From the NCBI GenBank assembly GCA_964442075.1, contig CAYTWH010000008.1, positions 57,025-121,024 on the forward strand: a DNA stretch of 64,000 nucleotides, in the 5' to 3' direction. The translations under genes and the position numbers were made by a program. The notes under the pieces are model-generated. The model searched no databases. It had not been told where the DNA came from and worked only from the letters and a program-made list of their open reading frames with translations. The DNA is from CAYTAU01 sp964442075 (GTDB taxonomy: Bacteria; Bacteroidota; Bacteroidia; Bacteroidales; CAYTAU01). Shown here piece after piece: positions 1 through 9,400 of this stretch (its first letter is position 1; each line of letters starts with the position of its first letter).

Positions 1-671
1 TCACCACCTGCAATATTAGAAATATTAATTTCAACCTGAGTAACATCAAGATAACTGCCAGGAACATGATCATTTATGAAACCAAAAGGTGAACCTACTT
101 CAAAAGCAGTCCAGGTAGTACCATCATTACTAACTTCAACAAACAAATCGTCAGTTGCATCCCAAATACAACAACATCTAAATCTTTGTTGGTAAGTTAA
201 AATGACTGATGATTCTGCTGAAAGATCGATAGCATCAGTTTGGATATAAGAATCCTGATCTACAACGGTACCAACAATTACACCTGTTCCTTGGTCGGTA
301 TTATAGTTATCTGCTTGAAATAACATAAAACCATTTGCACTTGTTGTTGATGCAATAGCATCAATTGGGTCATCCCAATTTGGATTTCCTGTATAAGCAC
401 CAATAGGACCAATATCAGACCAAATCCATACATAGCTATTTCCTGTATTGTCTGTTGTTGTCCAACCAGCAGGTAAAGCAGCATTAAAGTCGTAAGAGTA
501 AATTACATCACCCGGAGCTTTTGTCTGTGATGTTGGCGAGTTCTGATAAAATTTAACATTTTCTTTGTTAAGATTTTTCACAACTTTCTCAGCAGGGAAA
601 GTATTAGCCTGTTGAGCATAAGTAAAACTAGCTATTAAAAACATAGCCATAATAAAAGTAATCTTTTTCAT
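1..671 (-). CDS. T9SS-type secreted protein, N-terminal part (cut by window edge)
   Basis: An open minus-strand frame runs from ATG at 671 to the window edge without a stop, about 223 codons. It starts with a signal peptide (MKKITFIMAMFLIASFTYAQ), then a short linker and a beta-rich region beginning YSYDFNAALPAGWTTTDNTG. That pattern is seen in choice-of-anchor/jelly-roll modules of secreted Bacteroidota proteins. An unusual CCC triplet occurs near residue 175. The -7 box at 705-712 gives a leader of about 27 nt and supports the start. The C-terminus, where a sorting domain would lie, is outside the window, so secretion by T9SS is inferred from the N-terminal type only. Confidence 0.8.
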   Translation of the reverse strand, partial: MKKITFIMAMFLIASFTYAQQANTFPAEKVVKNLNKENVKFYQNSPTSQTKAPGDVIYSYDFNAALPAGWTTTDNTGNSYVWIWSDIGPIGAYTGNPNWDDPIDAIASTTSANGFMLFQADNYNTDQGTGVIVGTVVDQDSYIQTDAIDLSAESSVILTYQQRFRCCCIWDATDDLFVEVSNDGTTWTAFEVGSPFGFINDHVPGSYLDVTQVEINISNIAGG

Positions 672-704
672 AATCATCTAATTTTAGTTATTAATTTAAA
701 AAAA

Positions 705-712
705 CAAAAGTA
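705..712 (-). promoter_or_regulatory. Bacteroidota -7 box (TACTTTTG)
   Basis: The minus strand reads TACTTTTG, matching the TAnnTTTG consensus of the Bacteroidota primary sigma factor. It lies about 34 nt upstream of the ATG at 671. Confidence 0.6.
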
Positions 713-816
713 TAATTTTTTTATTGAAAAAAAAACTATTGTAATTTAATGACGCAAGTTTTTATAATAAGGTTGCATTTTCTTTTAAAAAAATTAGATA
801 ATATCAAGTATTTATT

Positions 817-824
817 TACTTTTG
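817..824 (+). promoter_or_regulatory. Bacteroidota -7 box (TTACTTTTG)
   Basis: TACTTTTG matches TAnnTTTG. A transcript starting about 6 nt downstream would have a leader of about 30 nt before the ATG at 861. This argues against the in-frame TTG at 822, which overlaps the box. Confidence 0.6.
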
Positions 825-860
825 CATGTTTTCAAACATAATGTTTATAAAATTATTTTC

Positions 861-1559
861 ATGATAAATAGTAGCAAGTCAAAGAATTGCATTTACGGAT
901 CTAAATCCGTTTTCAATGTCCTATCTGAAGAAGAAAAAGAAGAATTATCAAAAAAATTAATAATTACTTCTTATAAAAAAAATGAAGTAATATATAAAGA
1001 AGGTGATAAACCTTGTGGCTTAATGTGCCTTTCGGAAGGAAAAGTAAAAATATTTAAAGAAGGTGTTGGAGGTAGAGATCAAATAGTACGCATGGCAAAA
1101 CCTGTTGGTTTTATTGGCTATAGAGCATTATTTGCTGAAGAAAATTATATAGCATCAGCAATAGCAATTGAAGATTCTATTGCATGTATTATAGAAAAAA
1201 CCAGTCTTTTTAAAATATTAAAATCCAATCCTGAATTTTCTTTAGTAATAATTCGCTCTCTTGCAAGAGAATTAGGATTTTCAAATAGTAGAACCATTAC
1301 TCTAACTCAAAAACATATTCGTGGAAGATTAGCCGAATCATTATTATTTCTAAAAGATACTTATGGATTCGAAGAAAATGGTAAAACAATAAAAATTTAT
1401 CTTTCACGAGAAGATATTGCAAATTTATCTAATATGACAACAGCAAATGCAATTAGAACTCTTTCAATTTTTGCAAATGAAAAAGTTATAAGTATTGATG
1501 GTAGAAAAATATCAATAAATAATATTGTAGAACTTGAAAAAATAAGCGAATTAGGATAA
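861..1559 (+). CDS. Crp/Fnr family transcriptional regulator
   Basis: A 232-residue protein has a cyclic-nucleotide-binding-like beta-barrel over roughly residues 15-130 (EVIYKEGDKPCGLMCLSEGKVKIF) and a C-terminal winged helix (SREDIANLSNMTTANAIRTL). Only one Cys lies near the N-terminus (KNC), so the Fnr-type iron-sulfur triad is not evident and the ligand is unknown. The frame extends upstream to a TTG at 822, but the promoter box at 817-824 makes the ATG at 861 the better start. It stands alone, followed by an unrelated small secreted protein. It is one of four Crp/Fnr proteins in the window and is distant from the pair at 29.7-31.8 kb. Confidence 0.88.
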   Translation: MINSSKSKNCIYGSKSVFNVLSEEEKEELSKKLIITSYKKNEVIYKEGDKPCGLMCLSEGKVKIFKEGVGGRDQIVRMAKPVGFIGYRALFAEENYIASAIAIEDSIACIIEKTSLFKILKSNPEFSLVIIRSLARELGFSNSRTITLTQKHIRGRLAESLLFLKDTYGFEENGKTIKIYLSREDIANLSNMTTANAIRTLSIFANEKVISIDGRKISINNIVELEKISELG

Positions 1560-1630
1560 TTATTCAAAATCTCTTTGATAGTAAATTGTATAAAATATAA
1601 TATCATAAAAACCCGATATTACAATTACAA

Positions 1631-2146
1631 ATGAAAGCTTTATTAACTTTTTTCATATCTCTATTCTTTTTTTTCAACATTATTTCATTAAAAAGTCAGG
1701 AAGATAAAAGTAAATATTATTTAGGATTTAATCTTGTACAAACCATGTCAGGTGAAATGGTTCATTATGGAATTGCTCGTGTTTTTACAGATGGAGAAGT
1801 TGAAATTACATATATTACCAGAAGAAATTTCTTGCTTCAGATTACCGGCCAACAAATCTCTAAAGCTAATCCTAACAAAGAAGATTTTTTTGAGACACAC
1901 AAAATTAATTATCTTATAATAAATAATTTATGGATGATAAAATATTCTGAATATCCATATAGAAGTCAGGATTATGAATTTGGTTGGGCTAAAAAATCTT
2001 ATAAACCTTCCGATACACAAATGAAATTTCTTAAAAAATATGGATTTAAGCATATCAACAGTTTTATATATGGTGACAATGCATTTCGTTTATTAAAAGA
2101 TATGATGAGTTTAGAATGGGTAAATAATTACAAAAGTTTAGAATAA
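1631..2146 (+). CDS. Small secreted hypothetical protein
   Basis: The 171-residue protein begins with a signal peptide (KALLTFFISLFFFFNIISLKSQ) and is otherwise soluble and rich in aromatic residues. I recognise no family. The rest includes a YYLGFNLVQTMSGEMVHYG segment and ends in a Lys/Tyr-rich region. It starts 72 nt after the Crp/Fnr gene on the same strand and may be cotranscribed with it. The location is likely periplasm or cell surface. Codon use resembles the neighbours and the frame is clean, so it is probably a real gene. Confidence 0.7.
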   Translation: MKALLTFFISLFFFFNIISLKSQEDKSKYYLGFNLVQTMSGEMVHYGIARVFTDGEVEITYITRRNFLLQITGQQISKANPNKEDFFETHKINYLIINNLWMIKYSEYPYRSQDYEFGWAKKSYKPSDTQMKFLKKYGFKHINSFIYGDNAFRLLKDMMSLEWVNNYKSLE

Positions 2147-2210
2147 AAAATTGCTTAAGCAGTTTCTAATAATATTATATGAATGTTCGTTTATGTACCT
2201 AAAATTTGGT

Positions 2211-2296
2211 TTGATTTTCTTCATTTATCCCATCCCTAAGGTGTGTGAAGAAAATCAATTTGCTCCCTTTAGGGTTTGGGGTAAACAAATTGATTT
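2211..2296. repeat. Overlapping inverted repeats between genes
   Basis: TTGATTTTCTTC (2211-2222) is exactly inverted at 2247-2258, and AAAATCAATTTG (2251-2262) is exactly inverted at 2285-2296. The two stems share bases, so they are mutually exclusive foldings. A CCCTTTAGGG palindrome lies in the second loop. It could be a degenerate intergenic repeat or a weak terminator for the upstream gene. Confidence 0.5.
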
Positions 2297-2360
2297 TTAG
2301 AATCTTATTAAAATATTTAGATATTAATACGGATACTCATTTAATAATACATATAATATA

Positions 2361-4133
2361 ATGATTCTTAATCTTATATTTAAAACATTGCTTTTGAGTA
2401 AAAAAAATATTAAAATATTAATTTTATTACTTCTGATATCACATAATATCACCGCTCAAAAAAATAAAATACATTTACAAATTATTACAAACGATCAAGA
2501 CATTGATCTTAATAGAAAATATTTAAACAAAACATTTAACGATACACTTGTAATTTATAAAGAAATTAATTCTATCAAAAACGAGTTAATTAACGATGCT
2601 TATATTTTGGCATCGCTTGATAGTATTATTAATGATTCTACAATAATAAAAGCGTATTTTCATATTGGAGAACAATATAAATGGGGTAATTTTTCTCTGC
2701 TAAATTTCGAGAATTTTATTTTGCGAAAATTAAATATCAATTATAAAAAAATAAATAAAAAAACCATTAACATCAACAAACTGAACAACACTATTGAAAA
2801 ATTGCTTCAGTATTATGAAAACAATGGATACCCTTTTGCTGAGATTTATTTGGAAAATATAAAGATAAAAAACGACAGTGTGTTTGCTGATTTACAAATT
2901 TCAAAAAATAATTTAATAAAAATTGACAGCATAATTATAAAAGGAAATGCAAAGATATCTGACAATTATATTCAAAAACATATTGGAATTAATCAAGGAG
3001 ATTTTTACAACGAAAAAAAAATAATTGCTGTAGAAAATAAATTAAAAGAACTCATATTCATAAAGCAAATAAGAAGTTCTGAAGTTGGTTTTGGCAAAAA
3101 AAATTCTAAAATATATTTATATATAGACGATAAAAAAGCAAATCAATTCAATGGAATACTTGGTATAGTTCCAAATGACAAAACAACAGGTAAATTATTG
3201 TTAACAGGAGAATTAAGATTGTTTTTAATTAACTCCTTTAAAAAAGGTGAAATTATTTCCTTCAATTGGAAAAAACTTGAATCATTATCACAAAATTTAG
3301 ATGCAAAATTTATGTATCCTTTCCTATTTGATAAACCAGTTGGCATTGATGCAACATTTGCTTTAATAAAAAAAGATACCAGCTATTTAAATGTAAACAG
3401 TAATTTAGGCTTACTCTTTCTAATAGATGGAACAAATTATATAAAAGGATATATTGAAAACAAAAACTCATCATTAATTTCCACTGCCGGGTTAGAATAT
3501 ACCACCACCCTACCCCAATATGCTGACATAAATACTACATTGTATGGGATTGGTATCTATACTGAATATCTTGATTACAAATTCAATCCTCGCAAAGGGT
3601 TTTCACTTATTATGAATATTGGCGCAGGAAATAAAGAAATTAAGAAAAATAATAATATCAATCCTGAAATTTATGAAGATATTGACCTAAACACACAACA
3701 ATTAGAAGGACAAATTGATGTATCTGTTTTTGCACCTATTTCTCAAAACACAGTAATTAAATTTAGAAATCATTCAGGATACATGTATAGTAATACATTA
3801 TTTGAAAATGAATTATTTAAAATAGGGGGTTTAAAAATACTTCGTGGATTTGATGAAGAATCTGTTTTTGCATCAGCTTTTTCAATAAGCACAATTGAAT
3901 ATCGTCTTATAATAGAACAAAACAGCACCATATATGCTTTTATTGATGGAGGATTTTATGAAAAAGATATAAACAAATATGTTTCAGATACACCATTTGG
4001 ATTTGGATTTGGGTTAGATTTTGAAACAAAAGCAGGAATTTTCACTATAAACTATGCACTTGGAAAACAATTTGATAATCCAATAGAATTTCGTTCTGCA
4101 AAAATTCATTTTGGATTTGTAAATAGATTTTAA
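2361..4133 (+). CDS. BamA/TamA-like outer-membrane protein (Omp85 superfamily)
   Basis: This 590-residue protein has an N-terminal hydrophobic signal (about residues 15-33) and POTRA-like segments around 95-250, including LLQYYENNGYPFAEIYLENI and IDSIIIKGNAKISDNYIQKH. A C-terminal beta-barrel of roughly residues 260-590 ends in an aromatic residue (HFGFVNRF), as outer-membrane barrels do. It is shorter than true BamA, which carries five POTRA domains and about 800 residues, so it is more likely a BamA-related surface antigen/TamA-type protein than the essential insertase. It precedes rplU but is separated from it by that operon's own promoter. Its substrate is unknown. Confidence 0.8.
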   Translation: MILNLIFKTLLLSKKNIKILILLLLISHNITAQKNKIHLQIITNDQDIDLNRKYLNKTFNDTLVIYKEINSIKNELINDAYILASLDSIINDSTIIKAYFHIGEQYKWGNFSLLNFENFILRKLNINYKKINKKTININKLNNTIEKLLQYYENNGYPFAEIYLENIKIKNDSVFADLQISKNNLIKIDSIIIKGNAKISDNYIQKHIGINQGDFYNEKKIIAVENKLKELIFIKQIRSSEVGFGKKNSKIYLYIDDKKANQFNGILGIVPNDKTTGKLLLTGELRLFLINSFKKGEIISFNWKKLESLSQNLDAKFMYPFLFDKPVGIDATFALIKKDTSYLNVNSNLGLLFLIDGTNYIKGYIENKNSSLISTAGLEYTTTLPQYADINTTLYGIGIYTEYLDYKFNPRKGFSLIMNIGAGNKEIKKNNNINPEIYEDIDLNTQQLEGQIDVSVFAPISQNTVIKFRNHSGYMYSNTLFENELFKIGGLKILRGFDEESVFASAFSISTIEYRLIIEQNSTIYAFIDGGFYEKDINKYVSDTPFGFGFGLDFETKAGIFTINYALGKQFDNPIEFRSAKIHFGFVNRF

Positions 4134-4175
4134 TAAATAAAAAAATATAATATTGTTTAAGAAATAAAGTTTTTA

Positions 4176-4183
4176 TACTTTTG
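4176..4183 (+). promoter_or_regulatory. rplU-rpmA promoter -7 box (TACTTTTG)
   Basis: TACTTTTGC lies 31 nt before the rplU start. A TTG at 4153-4155, about 20 nt upstream of the box, fits the -33 element. Confidence 0.65.
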
Positions 4184-4214
4184 CAGTCCTAAATTTTGTA
4201 AAATTTTATATAAA

Positions 4215-4718
4215 ATGTACGCAATAGTAGAAATAGCAGGACAACAGTTTAAAGTTGAGAAATCACAAAAAATATTTGTTCATCGTTTAAACAATGATGA
4301 AGGTTCAAAACTTAATTTTGACAAAGTTTTGCTAATTGATAATGATAAAGATGTAATTGTTGGCGATCCAATTATAAAAAACGCTAGTATAAAAGCAAAA
4401 GTGATAACTCACCTTAAAGGAGATAAAGTAAAAGTTTTTAAAAAGAAAAGACGAAAAGGGTATAAAGTATTAAATGGTCACAGACAATTTTTTACTGAAA
4501 TATTAATTGAAGATATTCTTGAAAAAGGCAGTACAAAAAAAGAAACTCCTGCAAAGGAAGAAAAACCCGAAAAAGTTGTAAGCAAAGCTAAAGTAAAAGA
4601 AACTCCAAAAGCAAAAGCAGAAGTAAAAGCAAAGGCAAAACCAGCAGTAAAAAAAGTTGCAAAAAGCTCTGACGCAAAACCTAAAGCAAAAAAAGCAAAA
4701 CCTGAAGCAAAAAAATAA
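4215..4718 (+). CDS. rplU: 50S ribosomal protein L21 with Lys/Ala-rich tail
   Basis: The N-terminal ~100 residues are canonical L21 (MYAIVEIAGQQFKVEKSQK, then KVKVFKKKRRKGYKVLNGHR), which binds 23S rRNA in the large subunit. The remaining ~65 residues are a low-complexity Lys/Ala/Glu/Pro tail (AKAEVKAKAKPAVKK). The total of 167 residues compares with about 103 in E. coli. Such tails occur in Bacteroidota L21. It forms a two-gene operon with rpmA 23 nt downstream. Confidence 0.97.
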   Translation: MYAIVEIAGQQFKVEKSQKIFVHRLNNDEGSKLNFDKVLLIDNDKDVIVGDPIIKNASIKAKVITHLKGDKVKVFKKKRRKGYKVLNGHRQFFTEILIEDILEKGSTKKETPAKEEKPEKVVSKAKVKETPKAKAEVKAKAKPAVKKVAKSSDAKPKAKKAKPEAKK

Positions 4719-4741
4719 TATAATTTTAAAAACATAGAGAA

Positions 4742-5005
4742 ATGGCACATAAGAAAGGAGCCGGTAGTTCAAGAAACGGTAGAGAATCGGAAAGTAAAAG
4801 ACTTGGCGTTAAAATATTCGGCGGGCAATATGCAAAAGCAGGTAATATACTTGTTAGACAAAGAGGAACAAAACATCACCCAGGAGATAATGTTGGTTTA
4901 GGTAAAGATCATACCTTATTTGCACTTTGCAATGGGACAGTTGTTTTTAGAAAAAGACAAAATAATCGTTCATATGTTTCTATTGACCCTGTTAAGGCTG
5001 AATAA
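4742..5005 (+). CDS. rpmA: 50S ribosomal protein L27
   Basis: The 87-residue protein begins MAHKKGAGSSRNGRESESK, the standard L27 N-terminus that reaches toward the peptidyl-transferase centre, and contains GTKHHPGDNVGLGKDHTLFA. Length and order after rplU are typical. No N-terminal cleavage extension like that of Firmicutes L27 is present. A hairpin terminator follows at 5031-5080. Confidence 0.98.
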   Translation: MAHKKGAGSSRNGRESESKRLGVKIFGGQYAKAGNILVRQRGTKHHPGDNVGLGKDHTLFALCNGTVVFRKRQNNRSYVSIDPVKAE

Positions 5006-5030
5006 TAATAATAGTTTAAAAATATATTAT

Positions 5031-5080
5031 AAATCTCCTGCATTGATCTAAATAGATTAATTTAGGAGATTTTTATTTTA
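5031..5080 (+). terminator. Rho-independent terminator after rpmA
   Basis: AAATCTCCT (5031-5039) pairs exactly with AGGAGATTT (5064-5072). The loop contains a second small palindrome (ATCTAAATAGAT), and the hairpin runs into a T-rich stretch. Confidence 0.75.
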
Positions 5081-5107
5081 TACAAGTCTTAAAAAAACAA
5101 TAACATT

Positions 5108-6379
5108 ATGCTTACCATTAAATATATAATTGATAAAAAGGAAGAAATTATTGAGCGTCTGGCAATAAAAAACTTTGATGCATCAAAAATTATTAATGAC
5201 ATAATAAATTTGGATAAAGAACGACGTTCTGTTTTATCCGAACTTGAAGATATTCAATCTCAAATGAATATTATTGCTAAACAAATTGGGCAGCTTTTTA
5301 AAAATGTCAAAATAGATGAAGCAAATAAGGCTAAAACAAAAACTTCAGAACTTAAAAATAATATTAAATCATTATCAACAAAATTATCTGATATTGAAAA
5401 ACAAATTACAGATTTTTTAATACAAATACCCAACATTCCACACAAATTAGTTCCAAAAGGCAAAGGTGAAAAAGATAATAAAATTATAAAACAAGATGGG
5501 GATATAAAAGAACTTGGGCAAAATGCACTCCCCCACTGGGAACTTGCTGAAAAATATAATATTATTGATTTTAAATTAGGAAATAAGATAACAGGTGCAG
5601 GATTTCCTGTTTATTTGGGAAAAGGTGCTAAACTACAAAGAGCGTTGATAAATTTTTTCCTTGACGAAGCTGAAAAAACAGGATATAAAGAAATTATTCC
5701 ACCTTACTTAGTTAATAAAGAATCGGGGTTTGGAACAGGACAACTACCCGATAAAGAAGGTCAAATGTATTATATACAAGAAGATGATTTTTATCTTATA
5801 CCCACAGCAGAAGTTCCTGTAACAAATATTTATAGAGATACATTATTAAATGCAGACCAATTTCCAATAAAAAACACAGCTTATACCCCTTGTTTTCGCA
5901 GAGAAGCCGGCTCATATGGAAAAGATGTAAGAGGACTAAACAGATTACATCAATTTGACAAAGTAGAAATTGTTAGAATTGAACACCCCGACAACTCATA
6001 TGATGCCCTTAATGAAATGGTTAATTATGTTGAATCTTTAATCAAAAAACTTGAATTGCCATACAGAATTACAATACTTTGCGGAGGTGATCTTAGTTTT
6101 ACCTCATCATTAACTTATGATTTTGAAGTATATTCAATTGCTCAAAAAAAATGGCTTGAAGTAAGTTCTGTTTCAAATTTTGAATCATATCAATCAAATC
6201 GTTTAAAATTACGATTTAGAGAAAAAGGAGAAAAAAAGACTAAACTTGCACATACATTAAATGGAAGTGCACTTGCATTACCAAGAATAATTGCTGCATT
6301 ATTAGAAAACAACCAAACTGAAGAGGGTATTATTATTCCAAAAATTCTTGTAGATTACACTCATTTTGAAAAGATATAG
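5108..6379 (+). CDS. serS: Seryl-tRNA synthetase
   Basis: This cytosolic class II aminoacyl-tRNA synthetase charges tRNA-Ser with serine. The 423-residue protein has an N-terminal antiparallel coiled coil (about 1-110, rich in Lys/Glu/Ile) that grips the long variable arm. The catalytic core includes TAEVPVTNIYRD, motif 2 (FRREAGSYGKDVRGLNRLHQ) and motif 3 (NGSALALPRIIAALLENNQ). Length matches the family. It is transcribed after the rpmA terminator and converges with the PAS protein gene. Confidence 0.97.
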   Translation: MLTIKYIIDKKEEIIERLAIKNFDASKIINDIINLDKERRSVLSELEDIQSQMNIIAKQIGQLFKNVKIDEANKAKTKTSELKNNIKSLSTKLSDIEKQITDFLIQIPNIPHKLVPKGKGEKDNKIIKQDGDIKELGQNALPHWELAEKYNIIDFKLGNKITGAGFPVYLGKGAKLQRALINFFLDEAEKTGYKEIIPPYLVNKESGFGTGQLPDKEGQMYYIQEDDFYLIPTAEVPVTNIYRDTLLNADQFPIKNTAYTPCFRREAGSYGKDVRGLNRLHQFDKVEIVRIEHPDNSYDALNEMVNYVESLIKKLELPYRITILCGGDLSFTSSLTYDFEVYSIAQKKWLEVSSVSNFESYQSNRLKLRFREKGEKKTKLAHTLNGSALALPRIIAALLENNQTEEGIIIPKILVDYTHFEKI

Positions 6380-6429
6380 TAGATAATAATAAGCCTATAG
6401 ATTAGGGTTTTAATCCCAAGTACTCTGGA

Positions 6430-9400
6430 TTAATTACTCTTGGTAAAATCTCTTACCTGTACAAATATTTCGTCAGAATTTAATTTTGATAATCTTGCTT
6501 CAAAATTTCTTATACCTTTAGAAGTATCTAAATCATAACGAATATGCTGTACACCTAAATCTTGTAAAACATCATTTATTTTTTCCAAAAACTCTTTCTC
6601 CTTTTCTTTATCGAAGAAATCTTTTAAATTTTTGCCTATTACCTTATCCTGCTGCCCCTCAGAACGAAGCTGGTAATCAGGCTTATAGTCAAGATAGTTT
6701 CCGTTTTTATCAAGAATAAATATAGTATCAGGCATTGATTCAAGTAAACTACGATAACGTTCTTCACTTATGCGCAGATCTTTTTCAATTTGCTTTCTCT
6801 CTGAAATATCTCTTATTATTGCTTGCAAATAATTTTCCCCATCCAATTCAACAGTAGACAAACTAACTTCAGCATCAAACAATTTGCCTTCTCTATGTTT
6901 ATACTGCCAATAAAACGTATCGGATATGCCATCATAGGCCTCGTTTATTTTTTTAGTTCTTCTTTCATCACTGGTTTCACCATTAGGCTGAACTTTTGGT
7001 GAAAGTTTTATTATATTCATTTTTAATAATTCTTCTTTTGAATATCCAAATAATTCTTCAGCCTTAACATTACAATCAATAATACGTTGTTGATCAATTA
7101 ACAAAATTGCATCATTTGCCTGCGAAAAAAGATTAAAATATTTTTTTTGATTTTCAACTATTTTTTCTTCAATTTTTTTCTCCGATGTTACATCTATAAA
7201 ATAACCTAAAAGTTCAATATTATTATTATCCTCATTTTTAATTACTGAAATAAAATCTTTTACATAAATAAAATTGCCATTTTTATGTTTTAATCTATAT
7301 ATAGAGAATTCAGTATGCAGTTCCTTTTTCATTAAAACAATATCACGTTCTTCCTTATATATATCTTTGTCTTCATCAACAATTAAGGTTAATAAAGAAG
7401 TTTTATTAGCTATCAATTCATTAGCAGAATATCCGAGTACTTCATCTATGTTATCTGAAAGATATTCAATAATAAATCCATCACTGTTTAATCTGAAAAC
7501 TACTACATTTCCTTTTATAAACATGCTTCGTTCCTGAAGCAAGGCTTTATTTAATAATTGTAATTCTTCTTCATTCTTTTTTCTTTCAGAAATATCAGTA
7601 ATAGTTCCAGCCATTCTATATGGTTTTCCATCTTTATCTCTTAAGGCAAGTCCTCTTTCGTGAACCCATAAGAATTCGCCACTTTTATGACGTAATCTGT
7701 ATTCATTGATATATATTTCTGTTTCGCCTTTTAAATGCTTTCCAATATTTGCTTTTGTATGCTCAATGTCATCAGGATAAATAAATAATTCACGAGCATC
7801 ATCCCGACTAATAAATTCATTTTCATCATATCCTAATACAGATTTCCATCTTGGTGATAAAAACAATTCATCAGTTTTCAAATTCCAATCCCAAAGTCCG
7901 TCATTACCTCCCTTAGCAACAAGCGAGTATCTATCTTCACTTTCTTTCAATGCCAATATTGTTTTTTCACTTTCGGTAATATCCAAAGTCCATAAAAGGA
8001 CTCTTGAGATATCTCCTTTATCATTTACAATAGGTTCTAAATGAACTTCAGAATAATTAAAATCATTTTTCACTTTCTGCTTTTCCTTAAAAATCACATG
8101 ATTTCCTTTTTTAGCAGACTCAAAATGTTTAATAAATTCTTCAGATGTCATATCAAGAGAAATAAAATCTACAATGTAATCTCCCTTTCTTAAGGATCTA
8201 TTAAATTCTCGCTGAATGGTATCATAAGCAGATTTATTAAATGCGAGTAATTTATAGTTAACTCCAACCAAATAAAACCTTTGAATACTACTGTCAAACA
8301 TCGGTTTTAATTCACTTTTCGTATCTTCTAATTCTCTTTCAATTAACTTTTTTTCAGATATATCTAAAAATGAAATGTAAAAATGTTCAACATTATCATT
8401 CTTTATATTAATTATCGGATGAATATTAATTATAAAAAACTTTTTGTATTTTTCAAATCTAACTATTCTTTCCAAATAATGTGATACACCATCAAAAATA
8501 CTATTAAACAAATCAATTAATTCTCCTTTGTTTAAAAAGAAAATTACATCAAAAACAGAAATATTATGTTGTAAGGGTTTATTAAAAATGTTTTTTGAAT
8601 ATTTAATTGCAGCTTTATTATAATCAATAATTTGAAACTCTTTATTAATTATAAATATTGCCTCTGAACTACCATGAAATATTGCTTTAAAATTAGCTTC
8701 TGCATGAATACAGACTGTTTCCAGGTTTTCATCAAATGACACATTATGACAATAACAAACAATATTGAAAATTTTACCATCATCATTTCTAAGTGCAGTT
8801 ATTGAAAATTTTACATGAAACGGTTGCCCTGTATTATTATGAACAAGTTTCATATCAAACGAATGTTGGTCATCATTTTTAAGTGGCAACAAAATTGTAT
8901 TATCATAAAAATTATCATCCGATTGACATAGATAAGCTACGTTCTTTCCTGTAATTTCATTTTTTTCAAAACCAAATATATCACATGCCGCTTTATTACA
9001 ATGATTTATTGTCCCATCTGTATTAATAATAATAATAGCATTGTCAATATTTTCAATTATATTTATTTGTTTATCAATTAGCTGCTGACTTGTTATTTTT
9101 TCTGTATGGTCTGTTATAACTAATTGAATTGCTACTTGTTTGTTAAATTCTATAACCGAACCCGAAATACCAACTTGAAATTCTTTTTCTTGAATTGATT
9201 TAAAATTAAGTGGAAAATATTTAATTTTATTATTGTTTTTAAGAGCTGACTCAACTTTTTCTTTTAAAATATCCTTATCTTCTGCTATAAAAAAATTCAT
9301 TAGGTTTTCACCTACAATTTCCTCAATATGAATAGACCCAAACAGCTTTAAACCTGAAAAATTTATATATTGAACTATATAGTCGGCATTAATTACTAAT

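Noticed and set aside
822..860. Upstream TTG start for the first Crp/Fnr gene
   Set aside because: The TTG overlaps the promoter -7 box, so the ATG at 861 is the start.
2161..2300. Small RNA gene
   Set aside because: The overlapping inverted repeats could form stems, but no promoter box or other RNA features are evident.
4478..4772. Antisense ORFs rich in Phe/Ala opposite the rplU tail
   Set aside because: They mirror the Lys/Ala codons of the L21 tail on the other strand and are shadows.
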